A stretch of DNA of 5,248 nucleotides from an uncultured Clostridia bacterium (GCA_945937975.1 CAMEUD010000082.1:1-5248), one strand, 5' to 3'; positions 1 to 5,194 are shown, counted from the first letter of the stretch. The notes: generated by a model not told the origin, from the sequence alone. Translations and numbers: made by a program.

Positions 1-1749
1 GTAATGTACAAGAATCAAAAAATCAATATTAAAAAATATAGTATATTTTTAACTATTGGCTTATTTTTTGCAATGCTTGGAGATATAATTCTTGGTGTTG
101 ATTTTACTATTGGTGCTGGGCTATTTGCATTGGGACATATATTTTTCTTTGTAGCATTTTTATTTTTAAATAGATTTAGTATTTGGGATATAATAATATC
201 ACTAGTAATAATTGGAATTTCATTATGCATAATTTTGCTTTCAAATGGTCTTACTTTTGGAAAGATTTTGCCACTTGTTATTGCATATGCTGTTATAATT
301 TCAAATATGCTCGCAAAATCATTTTCAAATTTATTGCTTAACAGAAATTATAGTTCAAAACAATTATTATATATTTTTGTTGGCACGCTAATGTTTTTCT
401 TATCTGATTTAATGCTTATGTTTAATGTGTTTGGTAATGGAGAAAGAGTTTTTGACATATTATGTTTATCATTATATTATCCAGCAGAATTAATACTTGC
501 GACTTCAATTTATTTTATGTCATTTGTAAAAACTTACGACATACCAAAGATGAGTCTTGCTCGCAAAATTTGGTGTAGAATGTATCAAATTGCATTTAGA
601 TTAATTTTACCAATTTTGCCATATAGACAACCAAAATTATTTAATAGTTATATTGATATGGCAAATAAAATTAAAGAAGAAAAAATTAATAAAGTAATAA
701 TTGTAACTGATGCAAGTTTGGTAAAATTAGGGCTTTTAAATGATATGACAAATGCCTTAAAAGATAATGGTGTTGAATTTGCTATATTTGATGAAGTAAC
801 CCCCAACCCAACTATAGAGTTAGTTGAGAATGCACGAAAATTTTATATAGATAACTTGTGTAATGGAATAATTGCTTTTGGTGGTGGTTCAGTTATGGAT
901 TGTGCAAAGGTTATGGGAGCAAGAATCGTAAAACCAAAACAAAGCATAGAAAAAATGAAAGGTTTATTAAAAATTCACAAGAAATTGCCTTTGTTAATCG
1001 CAATACCAACAACAGCAGGAACTGGTAGTGAAACTACTTTGGCAGCAGTTATAACTGATGAAAAGACGCACTATAAATACCCAATAAATGATTTCTGTCT
1101 TATACCACACTTTGCAGTGCTTGATGTTCACGCAACACTTGGATTGCCAAAAGGATTAACTGCAACAACGGGAATGGATGCTCTTACTCATGCAGTAGAA
1201 AGTTATATTGGACATTCAACAACTGCTTATACAAGAAGAATGTCAATTGGTGCGGTGAAATTAATTTTTGATAATTTGTATTTATGCTATCAAAATGGTC
1301 AAGACTTTGAAGCAAGAAAAAATATGTTAAAAGCATCATTTATGGCAGGTAATGCGTTTACAAGGTCATATGTTGGATATGTTCATGCTATTGCTCATTC
1401 TCTAGGTGGAAAGTATAATGTTGCTCATGGACTTGCAAATGCAATAATTTTGCCAAAAATGTTAAGAATATATGGTAAGAGTTGTGAAAGAAAACTTGCC
1501 AAACTTGCAAGATATGTAGGGATTGCAAATAAATTTGATTCAAATGAATTTGCATGTGAAAAATTTATACATTTTATTGAAGAAATGGACAGGTCAATGA
1601 ATATACCTGAAAATGTTGAAGCAATAAAGGAAGAAGATGTATTTGATTTATCAAAAAAAGCAGATAGTGAAGCAAATCCTTTATATCCAGTTCCAAAGCT
1701 TATGAGTAGGGAAGAACTCGCAGAAGTTTATAAAATTCTTAAAGGATAA
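1..1749 (+). CDS. YhhN-like membrane domain fused to iron-containing alcohol dehydrogenase (5' end probably outside window)
   Basis: Numbering is from the ATG at position 4. Residues 12-175 are a chain of hydrophobic helices with the YhhN/TMEM86 signatures G26-D27 (AMLGDIILG), GHIFFFVAFLF (44-54) and S134-D135 (FLSDLMLMF). That family includes lysoplasmalogenases, which cleave the vinyl ether bond of lysoplasmalogens and release a fatty aldehyde. After a linker (about 180-225) comes a complete group III Fe-dependent alcohol dehydrogenase: nucleotide-binding GGGS (293-296), IPTTAGTGSE (334-343), and metal ligands inferred from FucO as D392, H396, H461 and H475, with H465 as the nearby conserved histidine. 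It probably reduces an aldehyde with NAD(P)H at the inner face of the membrane. The codon before the ATG (GTA, 1-3) is open, no ribosome binding site is visible, and the YhhN part appears to lack its first one or two helices, so the start is likely upstream. Domain calls are firm; the substrate is inferred. Confidence 0.9.
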   Translation, partial: VMYKNQKINIKKYSIFLTIGLFFAMLGDIILGVDFTIGAGLFALGHIFFFVAFLFLNRFSIWDIIISLVIIGISLCIILLSNGLTFGKILPLVIAYAVIISNMLAKSFSNLLLNRNYSSKQLLYIFVGTLMFFLSDLMLMFNVFGNGERVFDILCLSLYYPAELILATSIYFMSFVKTYDIPKMSLARKIWCRMYQIAFRLILPILPYRQPKLFNSYIDMANKIKEEKINKVIIVTDASLVKLGLLNDMTNALKDNGVEFAIFDEVTPNPTIELVENARKFYIDNLCNGIIAFGGGSVMDCAKVMGARIVKPKQSIEKMKGLLKIHKKLPLLIAIPTTAGTGSETTLAAVITDEKTHYKYPINDFCLIPHFAVLDVHATLGLPKGLTATTGMDALTHAVESYIGHSTTAYTRRMSIGAVKLIFDNLYLCYQNGQDFEARKNMLKASFMAGNAFTRSYVGYVHAIAHSLGGKYNVAHGLANAIILPKMLRIYGKSCERKLAKLARYVGIANKFDSNEFACEKFIHFIEEMDRSMNIPENVEAIKEEDVFDLSKKADSEANPLYPVPKLMSREELAEVYKILKG

Positions 1750-1807
1750 TAAAAAAAACAATAGAGTAAGGGCTATTCATTTAGAAACTAGTCAAATAAT
1801 GGATAAA

Positions 1808-1845
1808 AAGAAAGAGCATATTTTTGATATATGCTCTTTTTCTTT
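1808..1845. terminator. Bidirectional intrinsic terminator between convergent genes
   Basis: An 11-bp perfect stem (1811-1821 with 1829-1839, AAAGAGCATAT/ATATGCTCTTT) encloses a 7-base loop. It is followed by a T-rich run on the + strand (1837-1845) and by the complement of an A-rich run on the - strand (1805-1813). It lies between the end of the dehydrogenase gene and the stop codon of the convergent recombinase gene (1844-1846), so it can end both transcripts. The recombinase stop codon lies in the tail of the structure. Confidence 0.8.
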
Positions 1846-3346
1846 AGATTACTGAATATACATCGTAAGTTAGAGTTCTTTTTCTTTTGGTATTAGACTT
1901 ATATATTCTCGTTGTTTCTTTTGTTTCTGTAAATACATAATCTTTAATTGGTTCATGTTCTTCTGTGGTATTAAGTGAATAATTAAGTCCAATTTCAATT
2001 TTATCTTCATATACTTTGACAAACTTGACAAATAATTCAATTACCTTTTCGGGACATGTTTTCATTGCGTTTTTGAATGTCTTTTGTATATCTTCTTTAG
2101 TTAATTTGTAAGTCATTTTAGATTCTTCAATGATTAGCTTTTCTCCAAGTTCTTTTCTTTTTAATTCAAGTTCTTCTAATCTAGATTTTGTTGTTTTAGT
2201 GATTATTCCTTTTTCTATTGCTGACATAATGTTTGCAATCGCAGTATTAACTCTTTGTAAATCAGATTTAATGCTTGAAAGTGAATTGTTACTTTTCAAT
2301 CTCTTTTTGCTTTCTTCATATATCATATTAGATATTTTCTCTAAGTTTTCAGGGATATTGAATTGTATTTGAAAGAATTTGAATACAATGTTTTCAATGA
2401 AATCTTTGTATATTCTTGTTACTTTGCAATTATCTTTCTTTGTTCCTATGCAGTTATAGTATCGTAAAGTGTTTCCATTACCAGATTTTGCAGTTACTGG
2501 ATACATCTTTCTATTACAATCACCACAGAAGATTTTGTCTTTAAGTTTGAATATTTCGTGATTATCTTTTCTGCAACCATATCTTGTTAAATCCATTCTT
2601 TTTTGCACTTTTTCATATAGTTCTTTAGAGATTATTTCAGGATAAATTTTGTCATATATCTTTCCATTTATCTTGCAAATTCCAGTGTAAATTTCTCTTT
2701 TTAAGATGTAGCGAATAACTTCAGGAATAAATTTCTTTCCTTTATTAGTTATACTTTCTTGTTCAAACTCTTTAGATATTTGAAGAATTGTTTTTCCGCT
2801 TGCATATTCTTCAAACATTCTTTTTAATATTATTGATTCTTCTTCGTTTATCTTTAACATTTTATTCTCCTTTATATAGCCGAAAGGTACAGAGCCGATA
2901 CAATGTCCTTTCATTCTTGATTCGTGTAGTCCACGACTTACTTTTTGAGCAAGTTCTTCACTAAAATATTGGTTCATTCCTTCAAGTAGTGATTCAAGCA
3001 AAACTCCTTCAGGTGTTTCTGGAATGTTTTCCATGGCTGATAATAGTTTTATTCCATTATCTTTTAAGTGTTTTCTGTGTATTGCAGCTTCATATTTGTT
3101 TCTTGCAAATCTGTCTAATTTATACACCAAAACATAGTTCCATTTTTTGTTGTTGCTATCTTTTAACATTCTTTGGAATGAATCTCTTTCATCTGTTGTT
3201 CCACTTATTGCTCTGTCGATATATGAATCAACGATGATGATGTTGTTGCGTTTTGCAAAGTCTTGACATACATGTACTTGACCTTCAATACTTTGTTCAG
3301 TTTGGTTTGTACTGGAATATCTAGCATATATTACTGCTGTTTTCAT
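1844..3346 (-). CDS. Large serine recombinase (site-specific integrase/resolvase family)
   Basis: This 500-residue protein should cut and rejoin DNA at attachment sites through a covalent serine-DNA link, integrating and excising the element. The N-terminal catalytic domain (1-145) has YARYSS with the predicted nucleophile S11 after R9, the conserved R45 in DRAISG, and KLDRFAR with R79 and R82. A Recombinase domain (about 150-255) follows, starting at GSVPFGY. Next is a zinc ribbon with C274-x2-C277 and C299-x7-C307, then a coiled coil (about 355-410) and a basic C-terminus. Length and domain order match large serine recombinases of clostridial mobile elements (TnpX/TndX-like or phage integrase-like). 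The ATG is preceded by AAAAGGAG (3357-3364) with 10 bases of spacing, which supports this start. The gene is intact. It lies 177 bases downstream of the replication gene on the same strand and may share its transcript. Confidence 0.95.
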   Translation of the reverse strand: MKTAVIYARYSSTNQTEQSIEGQVHVCQDFAKRNNIIIVDSYIDRAISGTTDERDSFQRMLKDSNNKKWNYVLVYKLDRFARNKYEAAIHRKHLKDNGIKLLSAMENIPETPEGVLLESLLEGMNQYFSEELAQKVSRGLHESRMKGHCIGSVPFGYIKENKMLKINEEESIILKRMFEEYASGKTILQISKEFEQESITNKGKKFIPEVIRYILKREIYTGICKINGKIYDKIYPEIISKELYEKVQKRMDLTRYGCRKDNHEIFKLKDKIFCGDCNRKMYPVTAKSGNGNTLRYYNCIGTKKDNCKVTRIYKDFIENIVFKFFQIQFNIPENLEKISNMIYEESKKRLKSNNSLSSIKSDLQRVNTAIANIMSAIEKGIITKTTKSRLEELELKRKELGEKLIIEESKMTYKLTKEDIQKTFKNAMKTCPEKVIELFVKFVKVYEDKIEIGLNYSLNTTEEHEPIKDYVFTETKETTRIYKSNTKRKRTLTYDVYSVI

Positions 3347-3379
3347 TTGGTTTTATCTCCTTTTATATTTTTTTATTTA

Positions 3380-3401
3380 TCTTTCGATACCCAGCGAAAG
3401 A
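3380..3401. repeat. Short hairpin upstream of the recombinase gene
   Basis: A 7-bp perfect inverted repeat (TCTTTCG at 3380-3386, CGAAAGA at 3395-3401) has an 8-base loop ATACCCAG. No T-run follows on either strand, so it does not look like a terminator. It lies about 16 bases upstream (on the - strand) of the recombinase ribosome binding site, so it could be an operator, an mRNA leader element or a recombinase/Rep binding site. The GCGAAAG in its right arm recurs nearby at 3516-3522. Confidence 0.55.
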
Positions 3402-3431
3402 ACAAAAAGGGATAAATATTTTTCAGTGTTA

Positions 3432-3526
3432 TAATCTTTCTTTTAGTGGTCAAGGGTTGCGAAAAGCAATACAATTTACCCTTGACAACTAAGACTTTTT
3501 GTGCACAATTCGCGGGCGAAAGATTA
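3432..3526. repeat. Nested imperfect hairpin between replication gene and recombinase gene
   Basis: Three inverted repeats are stacked inside one another. The outer pair is TAATCTTTC (3432-3440) with GAAAGATTA (3518-3526). The main stem pairs 3443-3457 with 3478-3492, 15 positions with one mismatch, including GTCAAGGGT/ACCCTTGAC. The inner stem is TTGC (3457-3460) with GCAA (3466-3469) around GAAAA. A separate small stem, TTCGC/GCGAA (3509-3513, 3516-3520), lies in the right flank. The outer right arm overlaps the stop codon of the replication gene (3524-3526). No good T-run follows on the - strand, so a simple terminator for that gene is unlikely. Possible roles are a replication origin element, a recombinase or Rep binding site, or an mRNA stabiliser. 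The structure is plainly visible; the role is unknown. Confidence 0.65.
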
Positions 3527-4399
3527 ATAACCCTTTGGTAGCTTATCTATTAACTCTTTGCTAACAGTTCCTAAAACCTCTCCAGTAGAAAAGTTCAAAC
3601 ATCTAAAGTTGTCAAATAGCAGTATCTTTCTATCTTCTTGTCCGATAGTGCAAACAACATCATCTTCGAGTATATCTGTTATGAAAAATGTCTGTAAGTG
3701 TTTTGAATAGATTACTTTTTCACCAGTTTTTCGTATATATTTAAGCATATACATAATGGCTTCTTGGGTATGATTAGCATTGTCTATTTTGCTAAAGTCA
3801 TTTCTTCCAAATCTCTCCAAAAAGAATATGTTTTGGTGTGTAATTTGCATTTGATGAGTTTTGGTTGAATAATCTCTAGTTTCTATAATTTCGCCAACCA
3901 TTTCGGCTATTACAAATATTCCATGAAAATGTAATCTTTTTTGTTCAGGGCTTCGTTCAAAGACTCCTATATATTTCCAACCTTTGCGAGTGGAAAGGTG
4001 TCTTAAGCAATTTAGAAATTTAACTCTAAATTCTTCTTCAGTGAGTTTTGAAGAATCATAAGTAAAAGTGCAGAAGTAGTTCCATTGTTGTAAATTGGCT
4101 TTTCGGAATAATCTTGTAAGTCTTACAATTCTGTTTCGTTTTTCTTTTTCAATTACTTTGTTTACGATTTCTTTAGTTTTTTCAATATATTTTACTTTTT
4201 CGTTTAGTTCATTTACAATTCGTTCTTTCTTTTCCTGTTTGGTTTCATCAGTACATTCATTTAACATTTCTTTAACTTTCGATTCTGTTTCAGTAGGTTT
4301 TGCTGATTTATGCTTTTTCTTTTTCCAACTTTGAGTTGTTTTTGGTATGCCAATGTAATGACTACCATCGAAATATACTTTAGTTTCTTGATAGTCCAT
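3524..4399 (-). CDS. HUH-superfamily rolling-circle replication initiator (Rep)
   Basis: Numbered from the ATG at 4399 (291 aa). The three motifs of HUH rolling-circle initiators appear in order: motif I FCTFTYD (109-115), metal-binding motif II RLHFHG (155-160; H157 and H159 form the HUH pair), and motif III YMLKYIRK (217-224), where Y217 or Y221 is the likely nicking tyrosine and K220 the partner lysine. Such proteins nick one strand at a double-strand origin, stay bound to the 5' end and prime replication by strand displacement using host helicase and polymerase. The first 100 residues are lysine/glutamate-rich and predicted helical. No helicase domain follows. A start at TTG 4420 is also open, but the ATG has AAAAGGAG (4407-4414) 7 bases upstream and is much more likely. 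The start overlaps the end of the small upstream ORF by 20 bases, suggesting coupled translation. A role in conjugative nicking cannot be excluded. Confidence 0.85.
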   Translation of the reverse strand: MDYQETKVYFDGSHYIGIPKTTQSWKKKKHKSAKPTETESKVKEMLNECTDETKQEKKERIVNELNEKVKYIEKTKEIVNKVIEKEKRNRIVRLTRLFRKANLQQWNYFCTFTYDSSKLTEEEFRVKFLNCLRHLSTRKGWKYIGVFERSPEQKRLHFHGIFVIAEMVGEIIETRDYSTKTHQMQITHQNIFFLERFGRNDFSKIDNANHTQEAIMYMLKYIRKTGEKVIYSKHLQTFFITDILEDDVVCTIGQEDRKILLFDNFRCLNFSTGEVLGTVSKELIDKLPKGY

Positions 4400-4508
4400 T
4401 TTGTTTCTCCTTTTCTTCAAGGATTAAATTAAGCATGGCAACAATAAACTCATGGTTGATAAGCGATAAATCTAGCACATTTTTGATTTCGTTAGTTGTT
4501 TTTTGCAT
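4380..4508 (-). CDS. Small hypothetical protein (42 aa) overlapping the start of rep
   Basis: An ATG at 4508 opens a 42-codon frame ending at TAA (4380-4382). A strong ribosome binding site, AAAGGAGT (about 4516-4523), lies 8 bases upstream. The peptide starts MQKTTNEIKNVLDLSL, continues with a short hydrophobic stretch (FIVAMLNLIL, residues 21-30) and ends with a charged tail (EEKEKQ). It looks like one or two amphipathic helices. It overlaps the first 20 bases of rep in another frame and contains the rep ribosome binding site, a layout typical of translational coupling. It could be a small regulator or accessory of replication, or mainly a leader ORF controlling Rep synthesis. I do not recognise its family. 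Confidence 0.6.
   Translation of the reverse strand: MQKTTNEIKNVLDLSLINHEFIVAMLNLILEEKEKQNGLSRN
4407..4414 (-). promoter_or_regulatory. Ribosome binding site deciding the rep start
   Basis: AAAAGGAG on the - strand ends 7 bases before the ATG at 4399. It lies inside the in-frame TTG-initiated extension (4420-4400), which has no comparable site in front, so it selects the ATG start. The site is within the 3' part of the small upstream ORF, so ribosomes finishing that ORF pass over it. Confidence 0.8.
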
Positions 4509-4540
4509 TTTTTTAACTCCTTTTTTTAAATTTTTGGAAT

Positions 4541-4572
4541 TAAAAAAGACATAGAAAAAGATTGTTTTTCTA
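4541..4572 (-). terminator. Weak terminator/attenuator-like hairpin in the rep leader
   Basis: TAGAAAAA (4552-4559) and TTTTTCTA (4565-4572) form an 8-bp stem with a 5-base loop. Read on the - strand it is followed by TGTCTTTTTTAA, a T-run, about 20 bases before the ribosome binding site of the small ORF. The stem has a single G-C pair, so it would be weak. Its place in the rep leader fits premature termination as copy-number control, known in several rolling-circle plasmids, but this is inference. Confidence 0.35.
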
Positions 4573-4587
4573 CGCCAAAATGTTTAC

Positions 4588-4628
4588 TGCCTTATATTTC
4601 CCCTTAAGACTAAGGTCGGCACTTTTTT
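4588..4628 (+). terminator. Possible weak plus-strand terminator facing the rep leader
   Basis: CCTTA (4602-4606) and TAAGG (4611-4615) form a 5-bp stem with loop AGAC. An outer TGCC/GGCA pair (4588-4591, 4618-4621) is separated from it by an asymmetric interior gap. The + strand then reads ACTTTTTTATTTTT. It could end an antisense RNA crossing the start of rep, but I see no strong plus-strand promoter upstream of it. Low confidence. Confidence 0.25.
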
Positions 4629-4736
4629 ATTTTTAATGGTTACTTAAAACCTAACTAACCTATTCTTATCTAATCTATACATCTGTAATCTTTCTAATTG
4701 TTCAACATTTGCGTTGTCCTTTTAATTCAGTTGTTT

Positions 4737-4772
4737 TTGTGTTTCTAACTTGTGCACCAATTAAAAACACAA
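4737..4772. repeat. Inverted repeat enclosing a GTGCAC palindrome
   Basis: TTGTGTTT (4737-4744) and AAACACAA (4765-4772) form an 8-bp perfect stem with a 20-base loop. Within the loop is TTGTGCACCAATT (4750-4762), nearly identical to TTGTGCACAATT at 3499-3510 just past the end of rep. It may be a protein-binding site; function unknown. Confidence 0.45.
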
Positions 4773-4834
4773 TTTAGTAATACCATTTGAAACTCAAAAA
4801 GTGAATGACATAACTTGACATCTTCATGATGTTT

Positions 4835-4898
4835 ATATGACTTATTTTTGATTTCATTTGATATGACTTAGCTTTTAGTTAGTCGACTTTCAACTAAA
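4835..4898. repeat. 10-bp direct repeats and adjacent small hairpin
   Basis: ATATGACTTA occurs at 4835-4844 and again at 4861-4870, 26 bases apart start to start. Directly after it, TTTAGTT (4874-4880) and AACTAAA (4892-4898) form a 7-bp stem whose loop contains the palindrome AGTCGACT (4881-4888). Direct repeats next to a hairpin are a common layout of Rep-binding and nicking regions, but there are only two copies. Confidence 0.45.
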
Positions 4899-4924
4899 GG
4901 CACTTTGAGAGTATCACGAAAATT

Positions 4925-4953
4925 TTGAAAAAACAAGAAAGTAAACCTATACT
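4925..4953 (+). promoter_or_regulatory. Sigma-A-type promoter reading rightward
   Basis: TTGAAA (4925-4930) and TATACT (4948-4953) match the -35 and -10 consensus at 5 of 6 positions each and are separated by exactly 17 bases. Transcription would start near 4960, just where the stem-loop 4961-5043 begins. A dyad GTAAA-N7-TTTAC (4941-4945, 4953-4957) spans the -10 box and could be an operator. No ORF of useful size follows, so the product is probably RNA. Confidence 0.6.
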
Positions 4954-4990
4954 TTACCTATACAAAATCCAAACAAACATATACTTTACC
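4948..4990. repeat. 11-bp direct repeats (TATACTTTACC), iteron-like
   Basis: TATACTTTACC is present at 4948-4958 and 4980-4990, 32 bases apart, about three helical turns. A partial inverted copy, AAAGTATA, lies at 5008-5015. The first copy includes the -10 box of the rightward promoter, so a protein binding here (Rep or another regulator) could control that promoter. On the - strand each copy is part of a weak promoter-like pair: TTTGCA-16-TATATG and TTTGGA-16-TATAGG. Confidence 0.5.
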
Positions 4991-5043
4991 CAAACTTAAT
5001 GCAAACAAAAGTATAATGTTTGGGTAGTTTGTTAGGATTTGTA
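4961..5043. repeat. Long imperfect inverted repeat (stem-loop)
   Basis: Left arm 4961-4995 pairs with right arm 5018-5043. TACAAA/TTTGTA, TCC/GGA and AACAAAC/GTTTGTT segments are followed by the 9-bp TACCCAAAC/GTTTGGGTA (4987-4995, 5018-5026). There is one bulged A, one A-A mismatch and an 8-base left bulge (4979-4986). The loop is 4996-5017. The ACCCAAAC segment can pair alternatively with a second GTTTGGGT at 5166-5173. Confidence 0.7.
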
Positions 5044-5046
5044 TTC

Positions 5047-5184
5047 AAACTTGCTGCTTGAATGTTCCAGTGAAAATACATACATGAGCAAAAAAAAGAA
5101 GGCGTACCCACAATTGCTTTAGCATGTGGACGCCTTTTTTGCTCATGTTATTTTCCATTCAAGTAGTTTGGGTTCAGCAAGTTT
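5047..5184. repeat. 138-base nested imperfect hairpin, single-strand-origin-like
   Basis: The paired segments from outside in are: 5047-5056/5175-5184 (AAACTTGCTG/CAGCAAGTTT), 5057-5064/5156-5163 (CTTGAATG/CATTCAAG), 5072-5078/5149-5155, 5082-5095/5135-5148 (14 bp), 5101-5105/5130-5134, 5108-5112/5125-5129, and TGC/GCA at the tip. That is about 50 base pairs. Nearly all extra bases are on the left arm; the exception is an 11-base right bulge (5164-5174). Non-coding imperfect palindromes of about this size are the hallmark of single-strand origins of rolling-circle plasmids, and the position upstream of rep suits that. I do not see the named conserved boxes of ssoA or ssoU, so the assignment is tentative. 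Confidence 0.7.
5099..5140 (+). terminator. Intrinsic terminator at the centre of the large hairpin
   Basis: GGCGT (5101-5105) and CCACA (5108-5112) pair with TGTGG (5125-5129) and ACGCC (5130-5134). The GC-rich stem is followed at once by TTTTTT (5135-5140). On the - strand the same stem is followed by TTCTTTTTTT, so it can also stop leftward transcription entering from beyond the window. It is the most GC-rich short stretch of the repeat region. Confidence 0.7.
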
Positions 5185-5194
5185 TATTTAGAAG

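Larger units (their letters stand above)
4509..4924. other. Non-coding rep upstream region
   Basis: No convincing gene is visible on either strand. Besides the two weak hairpins at 4541-4572 and 4588-4628, the stretch contains pyrimidine-rich short repeats on the + strand (CTAACTAACC, CTTATCTAATCTA; 4651-4680), an inverted repeat at 4737-4772, and the repeats at 4835-4898. On the - strand AAAGGA precedes an ATG at about 4709 that opens only four codons (M-L-N-N-stop). This could be a leader peptide or chance. The rep promoter must lie in or near this region but no strong sigma-A-type match on the - strand stands out. Confidence 0.5.
4960..5140 (+). ncRNA. Predicted structured small RNA, about 180 nt
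   Basis: The predicted transcript starts at about 4960 from the promoter at 4925-4953 and ends at the intrinsic terminator whose T-run is 5135-5140. Its 5' part folds as a long stem-loop (4961-5043; about 25 pairs). Its 3' part is the terminator hairpin (5099-5134). The linker (5044-5098) is free in the RNA because its pairing partners (5141-5184) lie beyond the terminator. No ORF longer than about 12 codons with a ribosome binding site is visible inside. Its target is unknown; it has no clear antisense match to the rep leader in the window. The region may equally act as DNA structure at an origin. This is inference from sequence signals only. Confidence 0.4.

Noticed and set aside
3428..3453. 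A promoter for the recombinase on the - strand: TTGACC (3453-3448) and TATAAC (3433-3428).
   Set aside because: The spacer is only 14 bases, and the -35-like box is part of the hairpin arm.
3482..3510. A + strand promoter antisense to rep: TTGACA (3482-3487) followed by CACAAT or ACAATT.
   Set aside because: The -10 match is poor, and the TTGACA is explained by the palindrome arm CCCTTGAC.
2130..4334. Plus-strand ORFs of about 80 codons at 2130-2372, 2989-3237 and 4095-4334, and a - strand one at 15-230.
   Set aside because: They lie opposite well-supported genes, have no ribosome binding sites, and have the hydrophobic or low-complexity composition expected from reading the complement of AT-rich coding sequence.
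4655..4776. Possible remnant of a small gene on the - strand: two short frames (ending QRKC-stop, and QLERLQMYRLDKNRLVRF-stop) that a single frameshift would join.
   Set aside because: Neither frame has a good start with a ribosome binding site, the combined product would be only about 40 residues, and I recognise no family.
5084..5122. A 12-codon ORF (ATG at 5084) in the linker and terminator hairpin.
   Set aside because: It has no ribosome binding site, lies in the hairpin arms, and its lysine codons are just the A-run of the stem.
5047..5184. Integron attC-like site (long imperfect hairpin with one-sided unpaired bases).
   Set aside because: The conserved outer core boxes (RYYYAAC and GTTRRRY) are not at the ends, and the recombinase present is of the serine type, not an integron tyrosine integrase.
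1779..5193. ATTTAGAA at 1779-1786 and 5186-5193 as direct repeats marking attachment sites.
   Set aside because: Only 8 AT-rich bases are shared, and the same string also occurs inside rep (about 4010). It is not distinguishable from chance.
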